In this document: positions 44,407-54,095 of the stretch, piece after piece
How the letters are laid out: every line of letters starts with the position of its first letter
Numbering within the stretch: the first letter of the stretch is position 1
Assembly: GCA_026710945.1 (NCBI GenBank)
Contig: JAPOQA010000014.1
Span: 62,001-126,000 of the forward strand
Direction: 5' to 3'
Source of the DNA: Chloroflexota bacterium
GTDB lineage: Bacteria; Chloroflexota; UBA11872; VXOZ01
Length of the DNA stretch: 64,000 nt
Made by a program: the position numbers and the translations under genes
Notes under the pieces: model-generated
Database searches by the model: none
Told to the model about the DNA's origin: nothing
Seen by the model: the letters and a program-made list of their open reading frames with translations, nothing else

Positions 44407-45363
44407 ATGAACTTGTGCATCGTTGGGTACGGCAGTATTGCCGAAGTACATCGCCGGTCGTTTGCGCGGATTCCCGGCGTGCGCGTCGCGGCCGTCGTCG
44501 GTAGGCTCTTAGAACCGACGCGGGCTTTTGCCGAAAAGTGCGAAGCTTCACTTGCTACGGTTGAGTTGGAAGAGGCTCTGGCAAGAGATGACATTGACGC
44601 GGTCGTGGTCACGTCGCCCAGCGCTAAGCACGCGGCGCAGGCGCAGGCCGCCCTTGAGGCTGGCAAACACGTGCTGGTGGAGATTCCCCTTGCGCTTTCA
44701 CTTCGTGAATCAGAGATGCTCACCGCTCTGGCAGAGCAGCGCGGCCGCACCCTGATGGTGGCTCATACGATGCGCTTTTGGCCGACGTTGACTGCCGTGC
44801 GGCAACGCATCGCCGAAGGCGAGTTGCACGTACACAGCCTTTACATTCACTATGGGTTCCTACGTCGGGAGAACGTGAATTGGCAGGGGCGGCGGCGCTC
44901 GTGGACCGACAACTTGCTCTGGCACCATGGTTGCCATGCGGTGGATACGGCACTATGGCTGCTGGGAGAATCCGCCCAGGACGTTGCCGGCTTCATGGGC
45001 CCGCCGCACCAAGAGCTAGAAATCCCACTGGATCTGGCGGTGTCGCTCCGCACGCCGCGCGACCAAGTGGTGTCATGTGCGCTCTCCTACAACACGATGC
45101 GTTCTCTCCTTGAAATCTTGGTCATCGGTGAAGAGACGACGCTGATGGTGCGGGATAGCAAACTGGTAGATCCCCATGACCAGATAATAGCCGCGGGCGG
45201 CGAGAATGAGGAAGGCAGCGCGGTCTACCTGCAAAATATCGAGTTCATCAGCGCGCTTCGCCAAGAGCGGGAACCCATAGTCTCCGGTGAAGCTGTCCTG
45301 CCAACCATGCGCGCGCTGCAGGCGGTGCAGGATATGAATCCGCAGAATCCGCATCAGCAATAG
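44407..45363 (+). CDS. Gfo/Idh/MocA-family oxidoreductase
   Basis: 318 residues. The Rossmann N-terminus is MNLCIVGYGSIAEVHRRS (about 1-18); the dinucleotide-binding part contains ALEAGKHVLVEIPLAL. The common EKP catalytic motif reads EIP, so the usual Lys is Ile; some carboxymuconate semialdehyde dehydrogenases (LigC-like) carry such a change. The C-terminal part has WTDNLLWHHGCHAVDTALW, with the DxxH-like His. NAD(P) reduction of a sugar or ring aldehyde is likely, exact substrate unknown. Begins 57 bases after the nitrile-hydratase-like gene, so cotranscription is possible. Confidence 0.78.
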   Translation: MNLCIVGYGSIAEVHRRSFARIPGVRVAAVVGRLLEPTRAFAEKCEASLATVELEEALARDDIDAVVVTSPSAKHAAQAQAALEAGKHVLVEIPLALSLRESEMLTALAEQRGRTLMVAHTMRFWPTLTAVRQRIAEGELHVHSLYIHYGFLRRENVNWQGRRRSWTDNLLWHHGCHAVDTALWLLGESAQDVAGFMGPPHQELEIPLDLAVSLRTPRDQVVSCALSYNTMRSLLEILVIGEETTLMVRDSKLVDPHDQIIAAGGENEEGSAVYLQNIEFISALRQEREPIVSGEAVLPTMRALQAVQDMNPQNPHQQ

Positions 45364-45491
45364 GTTTCCCGCCCCGCAAGCGGGCTCGTGGTTGCTGCCG
45401 GGAATGTCATGGTATCGATCATCCACAGGCGCGCTTTCGATTCTGACCACCCCGTCTTTTCGTCCAGTACGGCCTGATGAGGAGGGCATTG

Positions 45492-47990
45492 ATGGTACAC
45501 GCAAAGCCTCTCGATCTGTCAGCAGTGCGGAATGCCGCGCGCCATGACGACGTATCGTCCTGGGACGGCCCCGTGGCACAGGACTTGGCAAAGCTGCCTG
45601 AGGGGGAGCAGGACTTCTGGGGGATTCCCTTCGCTCTAGGCTCTGTGGACGCAACGGAAAGTTGGATTTGCTTGAGTGAAGAGGGTGTCGCCGTTCCAGT
45701 CGGTCGCCGTGGCATCACGCACTTTGTCTTTGCGCACTTTTGCGACGCAGAACCGGGCGTGTCATCCCGGCCCGGCATGAGCGGCATGGTATTTAACCCT
45801 GGCGAGCAACTTGCCGCGTATACGCTCCGCTACGCCGACGGCGGAGAGCAGGTGCAATCAGTCCGGCGGCGGTTTGAAATCAACTCGACCGTCGCTTGGG
45901 GACAAATGGCATTCGCTGCCCGGCCGCAGGGAGGCACGGAACCGGCTGACATCAACGGGCCGTACCCGCGCGGATCTTGGGGACACTGGCAGACGGGCCT
46001 CAAAATGCAGCGGGCACGGTCGGCTTCAAACTACTGGATATACGCACTGCCAAACCCCAATCCCGATCGAACCGTTGAGTCGTTGCAGTTGGCGGCAACA
46101 AGCGGAGTCTACGTTGTGGTTGCCGGCATTACGCTTTATACGGGAAAGCACCATCCACTGCGCCACAATCAGTTGGAAAGTTTTCGCATTGTGCTTCCAG
46201 CGGAAGTGCAGGATGCGTCGCCGGAAGACACAGCGGTGACGGTAGACCTTGGCACCTTGGCGCGCAAGTATGCAGTCCCGGCGTTCGACCCGGAGACGTG
46301 GCTCGATGACGAGGCGCCCGGCTTGGGCGAGAAAGCCAGTAATGAAGCAGAGAAGACGCTAATCGTGGACGTAACCGCAAGCCCCGATGCCACGCTGGAT
46401 GTGGCCGGGCATGCCGTGCCCATGGAGTCCTTGTACAACGCCGGCGAGAGCAAGAGCGGGGACGGCAAGGTCCGGGTGGAGGTGCTTACGCCGGAGCGGA
46501 CGTGGGTCCACGTGCGTTTGGAAGAAGCAGCAAGCGGCAAGACAACCGCCGCCCGGGTCCACTTTCGTTCGCCGGACGGCCGCTATTTTCCACCTTACGG
46601 CCACCGGCATGAAGTAAACGACAACTGGTTTGAAGACTACGCTGGCGATCTCAAGTTGGGATCTACCCAGTACGCCTACGTGGATGGCACCTTTCAGATT
46701 GAACTGCCGGTAGGCGATGTCTATGTCGAGATATTCAAGGGCTTTGAATACCAGCCCTTACGCTCTCGTCTCAAGATTGCGCCGGGGCAACGGGAATTAA
46801 CTCTTAAGCTGGCACGTCCGCTCAATTGGCGCGAGCACGGTTGGGTGACCGCCGATACTCACGTGCACTTCATCTCACCGCAAACCGCCTGGCTGGAAGG
46901 TCAGGCCGAGGGTGTGAACCTGATTAATCTTCTCGCCTCTCAGTGGGGCGATTTGTACACCAACGTCGCTGACATTACCGGCGAGGTTTCCGGCGTCAGC
47001 AGAGACGACACCGTTGTGTACGTGGGCACCGAAAACCGGCAACACTTGATGGGTCACATCAGCCTGCTGGGCGTCAAAGGCGAACCGGTGTACCCCATGA
47101 CCACGGCCGGACCGGGTGAGAGCTACATTGGAGACCCAATACTCAGCAGCATGAGCGAATGGGCGGACCGGGCCCGCGAACGCGATGGCCTGGTGGTCAT
47201 CCCGCACTTCCCAAACCCCTATACTGAAGCAGTAGCGGAGATAGTGCTCGGCAAGGTAGACGCGGTTGAACTCAAGTACTTTACGCCCTCCATCGACGGA
47301 TTCGGCCTGCATGAATGGTACCGATTCCTCAACAACGGCTACCGGGTGGCGGCTGTGGGAGGCACGGACAAGATGAGCGCCGGAATTCCTGTCGGCGGTG
47401 TGCGCACCTACGCGCTGTTGGAGGACGATTTCTCGTTCGGCACATGGGCCCAGGCTGTGCGAGACGGGCGTACATTTACGACCAGCGGCCCGCTCCTGGA
47501 TGTGCGCGTTGAAGGGAAACGGCCCGGCGATGAGCTCAAGCTGCCGTCCGGCGGAGGCACATTGACGGTTGAGGCGTGGGCGGATTCAGTGTTGCCGTTC
47601 CACGAACTGCAAATTGTGTGCAACGGCGCCGTGGTCGCAACCAAGACAGTGCCCGATGGAGGCAAGACCTGCCGCATCAGCCAAGAGGTGAAGCTGGATG
47701 GAAGCGGTTGGATTGCGGCGCGTTGTGTCAGCTCGTTGGAAGTTCAACATTACTGGGTAGTGAACGTGGCGGCCCACACGTCCCCAGTGTATGTCGTAGC
47801 GGACCAGCAAGATCTCTTCAACCCCAGTGACGCAACGTACATGATGACTATCCTGGATGGCGGACTGACCTGGCTCGACACCTTAGCGACGCGGGCCGAC
47901 GCCGAACGCCACACGGGCGTGCGCCGGGGCTTTGAGCACGCAAAATCTCACCTCCAGGGGCGTCTGCACTCGCACGGACATGAGCACTAG
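45492..47990 (+). CDS. Large CehA/McbA-type metallohydrolase
   Basis: 832 residues from the ATG at 45492, chosen for the GAGGAGGG six bases upstream over an ATG 15 bases earlier. The N-terminal half is beta-rich and family-unknown (residues 1-440). From about 445 a PHP-like phosphoesterase fold begins: ADTHVHFISP with His 457 and His 459, then NRQHLMGH, VVIPHFPNPYTEAVAE and GGTDKMSAGIPVGGVRTY. This is the arrangement of CehA/McbA-type enzymes, which cleave esters, carbamates or phosphoesters. The C-terminus is His-rich (HSHGHEH). No signal peptide. Substrate unknown. Confidence 0.78.
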   Translation: MVHAKPLDLSAVRNAARHDDVSSWDGPVAQDLAKLPEGEQDFWGIPFALGSVDATESWICLSEEGVAVPVGRRGITHFVFAHFCDAEPGVSSRPGMSGMVFNPGEQLAAYTLRYADGGEQVQSVRRRFEINSTVAWGQMAFAARPQGGTEPADINGPYPRGSWGHWQTGLKMQRARSASNYWIYALPNPNPDRTVESLQLAATSGVYVVVAGITLYTGKHHPLRHNQLESFRIVLPAEVQDASPEDTAVTVDLGTLARKYAVPAFDPETWLDDEAPGLGEKASNEAEKTLIVDVTASPDATLDVAGHAVPMESLYNAGESKSGDGKVRVEVLTPERTWVHVRLEEAASGKTTAARVHFRSPDGRYFPPYGHRHEVNDNWFEDYAGDLKLGSTQYAYVDGTFQIELPVGDVYVEIFKGFEYQPLRSRLKIAPGQRELTLKLARPLNWREHGWVTADTHVHFISPQTAWLEGQAEGVNLINLLASQWGDLYTNVADITGEVSGVSRDDTVVYVGTENRQHLMGHISLLGVKGEPVYPMTTAGPGESYIGDPILSSMSEWADRARERDGLVVIPHFPNPYTEAVAEIVLGKVDAVELKYFTPSIDGFGLHEWYRFLNNGYRVAAVGGTDKMSAGIPVGGVRTYALLEDDFSFGTWAQAVRDGRTFTTSGPLLDVRVEGKRPGDELKLPSGGGTLTVEAWADSVLPFHELQIVCNGAVVATKTVPDGGKTCRISQEVKLDGSGWIAARCVSSLEVQHYWVVNVAAHTSPVYVVADQQDLFNPSDATYMMTILDGGLTWLDTLATRADAERHTGVRRGFEHAKSHLQGRLHSHGHEH

Positions 47991-48438
47991 AGGCCGCGTG
48001 CCGGCAGCGAGTGACACCGGTTTCGCATTCGTAGAGCATACGGCCGACATTGGTGTGAGGGCTTGGGGGCCCACTCCCGCCGCCGCTTTTGCCGCCACCG
48101 CCCATGGTATGTATGCCATTACACTTGGCAAGGAGCCGGCCGAAACGACGGGACCGACGATAGAGCGCACTGTTACCGTCAGTGGCGAAACGTGGCCTGA
48201 CCTCCTCGTGAACTGGCTTGCGGAACTGCTCTTCCAATTCAGTGTGGAGGGAGTGGTGGCTTATGAGTACGAGTTCTCGGCGTGCGCACCGCCGCGATGT
48301 TCCGCCACAATCACTGGTATAGCCATCGAAAGTGAAGATCAGGTAGCGGGCGGGGAAATCAAGGCAGTGACGTACCATAAACTGAAGATCGACGTGCAGC
48401 CGGAGTGCACGACGGTGCAAGTAATCTTCGACATCTGA
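47980..48438 (+). CDS. Archease, RtcB cofactor protein
   Basis: 152 residues from the ATG at 47980, which overlaps the upstream stop by 11 bases; GTG at 48001 is an alternative. Features are FVEHTADIGVRAWG (about 16-29), AAHGMYAITLG, WPDLLVNWLAELLFQF and the C-terminal AVTYHKLKIDVQ...VIFDI. The conserved Asp/Glu and His residues bind a metal. Archease raises multiple turnover of the RNA ligase RtcB, which is the next gene 14 bases downstream. Cytoplasmic. Confidence 0.88.
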   Translation: MSTRGRVPAASDTGFAFVEHTADIGVRAWGPTPAAAFAATAHGMYAITLGKEPAETTGPTIERTVTVSGETWPDLLVNWLAELLFQFSVEGVVAYEYEFSACAPPRCSATITGIAIESEDQVAGGEIKAVTYHKLKIDVQPECTTVQVIFDI

Positions 48439-48452
48439 GCAGGTAAGGTTTC

Positions 48453-49925
48453 ATGGGAAAGAGCGCGCCACAGAACTGGCGGTCGGTGCTGCGACAGCGG
48501 GATGCGGTCCGCTGGGAATTGCCAGTCGAATACATGCCCGGCATGCGTGTGCCGGGGCTGATCTATGCTGATGCGGCCATGATTGATTCGATGGCCGGTG
48601 ATATGGCGATTCAGCAAGTGGCAAACATGGCCACGCTGCCGGGAATTGTCCGGCATGCCCTTGCCATGCCGGACATCCACTGGGGGTATGGTTTTCCCAT
48701 TGGGGGCGTTGCGGCGACGCGGGTCGAGGACGGCGTTGTCTCTCCGGGCGGCGTCGGATTTGACATAAATTGCGGCGTGCGGCTCTTGCGCACCAATCTT
48801 CACGAGCGGGAAGTAAGGGGCCGTCTGCCGGAGATTATGAATCAACTCTTTCGTGACGTCCCTACCGGTCTGGGGCGCGGCAAGAGGAAGCGCGCCGCGA
48901 ACATTAACATGGAAGACGCTCTTGCCGCGGGGGCGGCGTGGGCAGTGGAGAACGGTCACGGTAGGCGGGAAGACCTCGCCGCTATCGAAGCGGGAGGGTG
49001 TCTGCCCGGCGCCGATCCGACGCAAGTGAGCCAGCGGGCGCGTCAAAGAGGGGCCCCTCAGCTGGGCTCGCTGGGTTCCGGCAATCACTTCTTGGAGATG
49101 CAAGTGGTGGAGACCATTGCGGACGCAGAAGCCGCCCACGCGTTCGGCATCACGGAACCTGGGCAGGTCATGCTTTCCATTCATACCGGCTCTCGCGGGC
49201 TAGGCCACCAGGTGTGCCAGGAATTTCTGGGCACAATGCAGCGCGCGATGGAGAAATACCGCATTACCCTACCAGACAGGCAGTTAGCGTGTGCGCCCAT
49301 TCAGTCCGAAGAGGGCCAGGCGTATCTCGGCGCGATGTCCGCTGCGGCAAATTTCGCTTTTGCCAATCGCCAGGCCATTACCGAACGCACACGGCGGGCA
49401 TTCCAGCACGTGCTTGGCAGCTCAGAATCTGGAATTGAGATTGGTGTGGTCTATGACGTTGCCCACAACATTGCAAAGATGGAACGTCATCGGGTCAATG
49501 GCAAGGAAGCGGACCTGTGCGTTCACCGCAAAGGCGCCACCCGCGCACTGCCGGCGGGGGATCCCGACGTGCCCGCGATGTACCGCTCTGTGGGTCAGCC
49601 GGTCCTCATCCCCGGTGACATGGGTCGCTACTCGTATATTCTCGTGGGGCAGGACCGGGCGCGGCACGAGACCTTTGCCTCAACCTGTCATGGCGCGGGA
49701 CGTGTGCTGAGCCGGGGTGCGGCCAAGAAGAAGCTGGCCGGTGTCGACCTAACACAGGTGCTCCGCAGCAAGGGCATTGTCGTGCGTGCCCAGAGCAAGG
49801 CCGGACTGGCGGAGGAGGCAAGCGACGCCTATAAGGACGTGCGAGAGGTGGTGAATGTGGTCGAGCAATCCGGCATTGCCCGTGTGGTGGCGCGCGTGCG
49901 GCCAATCGGTGTGATCAAGGGTTGA
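48453..49925 (+). CDS. rtcB: RNA-splicing ligase RtcB
   Basis: 490 residues. Mn-binding residues are Asp 104 and Cys 107 (FDINCGVRL), His 212 (GSGNHFLE), His 244 (HTGSRGLGH) and His 338 (VAHNIAK). The GMP-accepting His is at 413 in CHGAGR. It joins RNA 2',3'-cyclic phosphate and 5'-OH ends using GTP, with roles in tRNA splicing or RNA repair. A ribosome site AGGTAAGG precedes the ATG. Genes on both sides form a probable three-gene operon with archease and an AIR-synthase-like kinase. Confidence 0.94.
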   Translation: MGKSAPQNWRSVLRQRDAVRWELPVEYMPGMRVPGLIYADAAMIDSMAGDMAIQQVANMATLPGIVRHALAMPDIHWGYGFPIGGVAATRVEDGVVSPGGVGFDINCGVRLLRTNLHEREVRGRLPEIMNQLFRDVPTGLGRGKRKRAANINMEDALAAGAAWAVENGHGRREDLAAIEAGGCLPGADPTQVSQRARQRGAPQLGSLGSGNHFLEMQVVETIADAEAAHAFGITEPGQVMLSIHTGSRGLGHQVCQEFLGTMQRAMEKYRITLPDRQLACAPIQSEEGQAYLGAMSAAANFAFANRQAITERTRRAFQHVLGSSESGIEIGVVYDVAHNIAKMERHRVNGKEADLCVHRKGATRALPAGDPDVPAMYRSVGQPVLIPGDMGRYSYILVGQDRARHETFASTCHGAGRVLSRGAAKKKLAGVDLTQVLRSKGIVVRAQSKAGLAEEASDAYKDVREVVNVVEQSGIARVVARVRPIGVIKG

Positions 49926-49929
49926 CTCG

Positions 49930-50952
49930 ATGCTCCAAGGCAAACTACCCGCAGCCCTCTTGTCTCAGTTGCTCAAAGCTATACCAATCGATGACCCGGA
50001 CGTAATCGTGGGTCCCCGCTTGGGCGAGGATGCCGCCGTGTTGGACATTGGCAATCGGTACCTCATCGCAAAAAGCGATCCGATTACGTTCACCGCGCAT
50101 CGCATTGGCTGGTACGCTTTGCAGATCAATGCCAATGACGTGGCAACGATGGGTGCGCGTCCGCGCTGGTTCCTGGGCACCCTCTTGCTCCCACCCACGT
50201 GCAGCGAAGAGACAGTAAAGGAGATTTTCGCCGACATCAAGGAAGCGTGCCGGGTGCTGGGTGTCACGCTGGTTGGCGGGCATACGGAGGTGACCGACGG
50301 TGTCGTCCGACCCATCCTTGCCGGGACACTCTTGGGAGAGGTCGCCAAAGACCGGCTAGTCATGAATGCGGACGCGCGGCCCGGGGACGTAATCCTTCTC
50401 ACTGCAGGCATTGCGATTGAAGGCACTGCCATTCTTGCACAGGATGCGAGCGAGGAACTCGCGGCCCAAGGCGTGGCGCCGGTCACAATCGCGCGTGCGC
50501 GGGCATACCTTGACGACCCCGGCATCAGTGTGGTTCGTGCCGCGGAGGCGTTGTGCCGTGCAGTGCATCCACGCGCGATGCACGATCCCACGGAAGGCGG
50601 ACTGGCAACGGCTCTGGTTGAACTGGCGGCAGGGGCGGCATGTGGGCTCGCAATCGACCTTGCCACCGTGCCGGTCTTACCGGAGACCGCCGAAATTAGC
50701 ATGGCTCTAGCGCTTGACCCACTCGGCTTACTCGCGTCAGGCGCCTTGCTCGCGGTCGTAGCGCCGGATGACGTCGTCAAAGCCTTAACAGCACTGCAGG
50801 ATTGTGGCATAGAAGCTGCCGCCATTGGCCGCATGACCGAGCAGGTGGAAGGAGTGCGGATGCAGGTGGAAGGGGCTTGGCACCCAGTACCTACATTCCC
50901 GCGCGATGAATTGGCGCGCTTCTTTGCAGAAGCCGGCGGGAACGAAACGTAG
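49930..50952 (+). CDS. AIR synthase-related kinase (HypE/ThiL/SelD-like)
   Basis: 340 residues. The nucleotide-binding motifs of the superfamily are present: GPRLGEDAAVLDIG (about 28), KSDPITFT, INANDVATMGA (about 73), LVGGHTEVTDG (about 117) and MHDPTEGGLATAL (about 217). The protein looks most like HypE, but lacks the C-terminal Cys that HypE uses to form thiocyanate, so it is not a hydrogenase maturation enzyme. It starts four bases after rtcB and has AAGGG upstream, so it is coupled to RNA ligation in expression. Substrate unknown. Confidence 0.8.
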   Translation: MLQGKLPAALLSQLLKAIPIDDPDVIVGPRLGEDAAVLDIGNRYLIAKSDPITFTAHRIGWYALQINANDVATMGARPRWFLGTLLLPPTCSEETVKEIFADIKEACRVLGVTLVGGHTEVTDGVVRPILAGTLLGEVAKDRLVMNADARPGDVILLTAGIAIEGTAILAQDASEELAAQGVAPVTIARARAYLDDPGISVVRAAEALCRAVHPRAMHDPTEGGLATALVELAAGAACGLAIDLATVPVLPETAEISMALALDPLGLLASGALLAVVAPDDVVKALTALQDCGIEAAAIGRMTEQVEGVRMQVEGAWHPVPTFPRDELARFFAEAGGNET

Positions 50953-51185
50953 CTTTTCTGCACTGCCGCGACGGCGAGACTCTCCGGCTGCGACACATCC
51001 GGCCGATGTCGAACGTGCGCTAATTGGGCAGGGACTCTATACTTGAAAGAAGATGAATCCTGCTAAGTGTGAAGGTGGGTGCTGCCTAAGAGCGTGGTAC
51101 GGTTCATGCCGCTGGCATGTGCAGACCAGAGCAATCAAGAGAAGCCAACTAGCAAGACAAGGAAGTTCAGCAAGGGAGAGAACGG

Positions 51186-52247
51186 ATGCCTAAGGTTATT
51201 GACCTGCGCAGCGATACAGTAAGCATGCCGACCGCGGAAATGCGCGAGGCGATGAGGAATGCGGAAGTCGGTGACGACTGCTATCGAGAAGACCCTTCCG
51301 TTAATCGATTGGAGGCCATGGCGGCGGAAATCACGGGCAAAGAAGCAGCGCTCATGGTCACCAGCGGCACGCAAGGCAACCTCGTGTGCCTCCTCACCCA
51401 TTGCCGCAATGGTGACGAGTTCGTTGTAGCAGACGAAGCTCATATCATTACCACTGAGTCTGGCGATTTTGCCTGTGTGGCGGGGGCATCACCCCGCATC
51501 GCGCCGTCGGAGAGGGGCATCCTGACAGCCGACAATATCCGCAGTGTGTTGCGACGGTCCTATGACGCATTTTCTCCCACACGCCTGATCTGTCTTGAAA
51601 ACACTAACAACCGTGGCGGCGGGGCGATATATCCGCTGTCCACCCTTGCCGGCATCCGTGAACTGGCCGATGAGCAAGACATAAATGTGCACATGGATGG
51701 CGCGCGTGTGTTCAATGCAGCGGCGGGTTTGGGCGTGCCTGTATCTGAAGTGGTGCAGTACGTAGATTCGGTGACATTCTGCCTCTCCAAGGCATTGAGC
51801 GCACCAGTAGGGTCTATTATTTGCGGTACCGCAGAGTATATAGAAACGGCTCGACGCTTCCGGCGGATGCTCGGCGGCGGCTTGCGGCAGTCCGGCGTGC
51901 TAGCCGCGGCCGGCATTGTCGCGTTGGAGACTATTCCCCAGAAGCTTCCCCAAGATCATGCCAATGCCCGCCGCCTCGGCGAAGGACTTGGCGAGATCGA
52001 CGGCATTTCCGCCGATTCCGTGGAGACCAATATGATATACATCGATATTGACCCCTCGCTGGGGGAGGCGCAGCAGCTTGTGGATGAGTTGGCAGCGCGG
52101 TCAGTGAAGTGCAGCGCAGTCTCAGCCGATCGCATTCGCCTCGTAACCTACCACCAAGTCACTGCGGATGACATAGAATCGGCCATTGGGGCCGCGCGGG
52201 ATGCAGTTGAGGCGATGTCCGGTGTGCCGGCCGCTGCACAGGTCTGA
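51186..52247 (+). CDS. ltaE: Low-specificity L-threonine aldolase
   Basis: 353 residues, fold-type I PLP enzyme. The PLP Lys is in TFCLSKALSAPVGS (about 204). N-terminal IDLRSDTVSMPT and the PEG-like ALMVTSGTQGN are the family's hallmarks. It splits L-threonine or L-allo-threonine into glycine and acetaldehyde. AAGGGAGAGAACGG precedes the ATG. The 230-base gap upstream holds no gene; TATACT at about 51039 may be a -10 but lacks a -35. Confidence 0.9.
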   Translation: MPKVIDLRSDTVSMPTAEMREAMRNAEVGDDCYREDPSVNRLEAMAAEITGKEAALMVTSGTQGNLVCLLTHCRNGDEFVVADEAHIITTESGDFACVAGASPRIAPSERGILTADNIRSVLRRSYDAFSPTRLICLENTNNRGGGAIYPLSTLAGIRELADEQDINVHMDGARVFNAAAGLGVPVSEVVQYVDSVTFCLSKALSAPVGSIICGTAEYIETARRFRRMLGGGLRQSGVLAAAGIVALETIPQKLPQDHANARRLGEGLGEIDGISADSVETNMIYIDIDPSLGEAQQLVDELAARSVKCSAVSADRIRLVTYHQVTADDIESAIGAARDAVEAMSGVPAAAQV

Positions 52248-52350
52248 TACGGCTCTGAGTTTCAGCTTGGGTCAGGAGAGCTGCAGCAATTGCGCAGCGT
52301 AATTGGTACTGAAGCGGATTGCCGCACCTCGTGAGATGACGCGGATGTGT

Positions 52351-54051
52351 CTACTCTTCCTTGTCCTGAGGGGCCTGCAACCGCTGCCGCACTTCATCCG
52401 GCGTGAGTGAAGTCTCCAGAAGTGCGAGTTCAGTGCCCTCCGGCAGGGAGCTTTGCGCAATTTGGGCTTGCGCGGCTTTGAGGTTTCCGCCCGTAAGCGT
52501 AACTACGACGCTGTGCACTTCCGGTTCGGATGCCGCATCTCCGGCCGCTGAAGGCGCCTGACTCTCAGTGACCGTAGACTCTTCTTCTTCCCGTGGGGCC
52601 CGGTGCTCCAGACGCAGAAAGCGCACATGGTACGCCAACAACGTGATGGCGATCAGCGCCAAACTGACGTTAATGTTCAAAGCATCGATGAAGTCGTTGC
52701 CCGAGCCGATGCCGAGCACGGAACGCAACCCTTGGTAGAGCAGCGTCCCGACTGCAATCACGACGGCGATCACGCTAGCTGATGATACAAGGGAGAGGTA
52801 AATGCGGCGCACTAGCGACCCTCGTTCTTCACCGCTTTCGTCGGCCTCCAAATCGTGCTGGATTTGGCGCCAATACCACACCCAAGCGGCAAGGCCCACG
52901 AGCAGCAACGTCACGTAGAGGCTAAGCTGCTGCTGCAGGAATTTCTCAGGCAGATCGAGGGTGTCCGCCTGGCCGGTCAGAATTCCTATGATCAGGCGCA
53001 GGATGCCAAATGCCCCAAATGCCAACAATGAGATGCCTATCGCCGTTAACAGGTACGAGTAAACCCGGCGTATCGACGCCTGGCGCGGCAATTCGGAGAC
53101 GAGGGCGGCATCCCTCTGCAGATGATACCGGTGATAGAACCAGCCCGTGGCAGCTACGGCCGCAACTGGAATGATCCATGCCAAGTTATCAAGGAACGCA
53201 ATTTGATCGTCAACGGCATTCAGAATGTTCAAGAGAACCAAATAGAGAATTCGCCCTACTGCCAAGAGAGCGCCGGCTGCGGCAATGCCCACGGACAGAT
53301 AGAGATAGACCTTGCGCAGAGCCGATCGTAATTCCGGACTATCGGCAGTGGCGGTTTGGCGCTGGATCATGGCCCAGTGGAATGACCAGCCGACACTTCC
53401 GACAACGATCCATGCAACGCTGTTTACGATGGGCAATTCCCACCACGCAGCATCGGCTGAATCAGCGCCAAAGAATCGTTGAATAATCGTTGTGAGCAGT
53501 GGGATGAGTGATGTAACCACTATTCCCAAACTGCCGAAGGATGCGGCGTACCAGTACCAGCGCGTGATGGTTGCGGCCGCTCCGGTCTGAAGCTGCGCGG
53601 GTGGTCGCTGGCGGATATGGTACGTCCAGAACAAACCGTAGATTACCACCTCAGCGAGATGGTCCAGCAAATTGGCCGTTTCGAAGGGATTGCCCGCAAG
53701 GCGCGCAAGCGGAACGAATAGGACCTCCCCTGCTCCCTCGGCGGTCTCAATGAGGGTAACGCCCAGGACGCCTAGAAAAAATAGTGCACGGAGCGGGCTG
53801 GTTTCCTCGGCGCTGTTGCGCGCAAGTCGCTGTGCCCATATCCAATGTCCCAGCCAGAGTGGAGTTCCCACTGCGATCAGTGCGAGGTTTAGGCTCAGTT
53901 GTTCGCGCCACCAGTCACTGCCCAAACTGAACTCGGCGTCTGGCGAGAATGTCAGGAGAGCAAGCCGCAGCAGTTCGCTGCTGGCATGCATGAAAAGCAA
54001 GAGGCCGATAAAGGCAGCAGCAAGAATGTAGAGGCGCCGTACCGTAAGCAT
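52351..54051 (-). CDS. Multi-pass membrane protein with DUF5671-like repeats
   Basis: 566 residues from the ATG at 54051 with GGGGAA upstream; a longer frame starts at 54123. About 12 to 14 hydrophobic segments occur, in a repeated unit that starts with a VRR.Y.Y motif (for example IRRVYSYLLTAIGISLLAFG, LRKVYLYLSVGIAAAGALL and VRRIYLSLVSSASVIAVV) followed by two or three helices and WHY/W motifs. The C-terminal 90 residues are soluble, with an acidic stretch and VTLTGGNLKAAQAQIAQ. The repeat is like the DUF5671 family. Function unknown; the neighbouring gene, encoding an anchored NTF2-like protein, ends 44 bases upstream. Confidence 0.65.
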   Translation of the reverse strand: MLTVRRLYILAAAFIGLLLFMHASSELLRLALLTFSPDAEFSLGSDWWREQLSLNLALIAVGTPLWLGHWIWAQRLARNSAEETSPLRALFFLGVLGVTLIETAEGAGEVLFVPLARLAGNPFETANLLDHLAEVVIYGLFWTYHIRQRPPAQLQTGAAATITRWYWYAASFGSLGIVVTSLIPLLTTIIQRFFGADSADAAWWELPIVNSVAWIVVGSVGWSFHWAMIQRQTATADSPELRSALRKVYLYLSVGIAAAGALLAVGRILYLVLLNILNAVDDQIAFLDNLAWIIPVAAVAATGWFYHRYHLQRDAALVSELPRQASIRRVYSYLLTAIGISLLAFGAFGILRLIIGILTGQADTLDLPEKFLQQQLSLYVTLLLVGLAAWVWYWRQIQHDLEADESGEERGSLVRRIYLSLVSSASVIAVVIAVGTLLYQGLRSVLGIGSGNDFIDALNINVSLALIAITLLAYHVRFLRLEHRAPREEEESTVTESQAPSAAGDAASEPEVHSVVVTLTGGNLKAAQAQIAQSSLPEGTELALLETSLTPDEVRQRLQAPQDKEE

Positions 54052-54095
54052 TGCTTGTTCCCCGCTACGCGAATGGCTGATTGCAGTGACGTTTC

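Noticed and set aside
49930-50952. Call as HypE hydrogenase maturation protein
   Set aside because: The C-terminal Cys needed for HypE carbamoyl/thiocyanate chemistry is missing and no hyp genes are near.
49965-50996. 343-codon minus-strand frame opposite the AIR-synthase-like gene
   Set aside because: Low-complexity Ser/Ala/Arg-rich translation typical of an antisense frame in GC-rich coding DNA.
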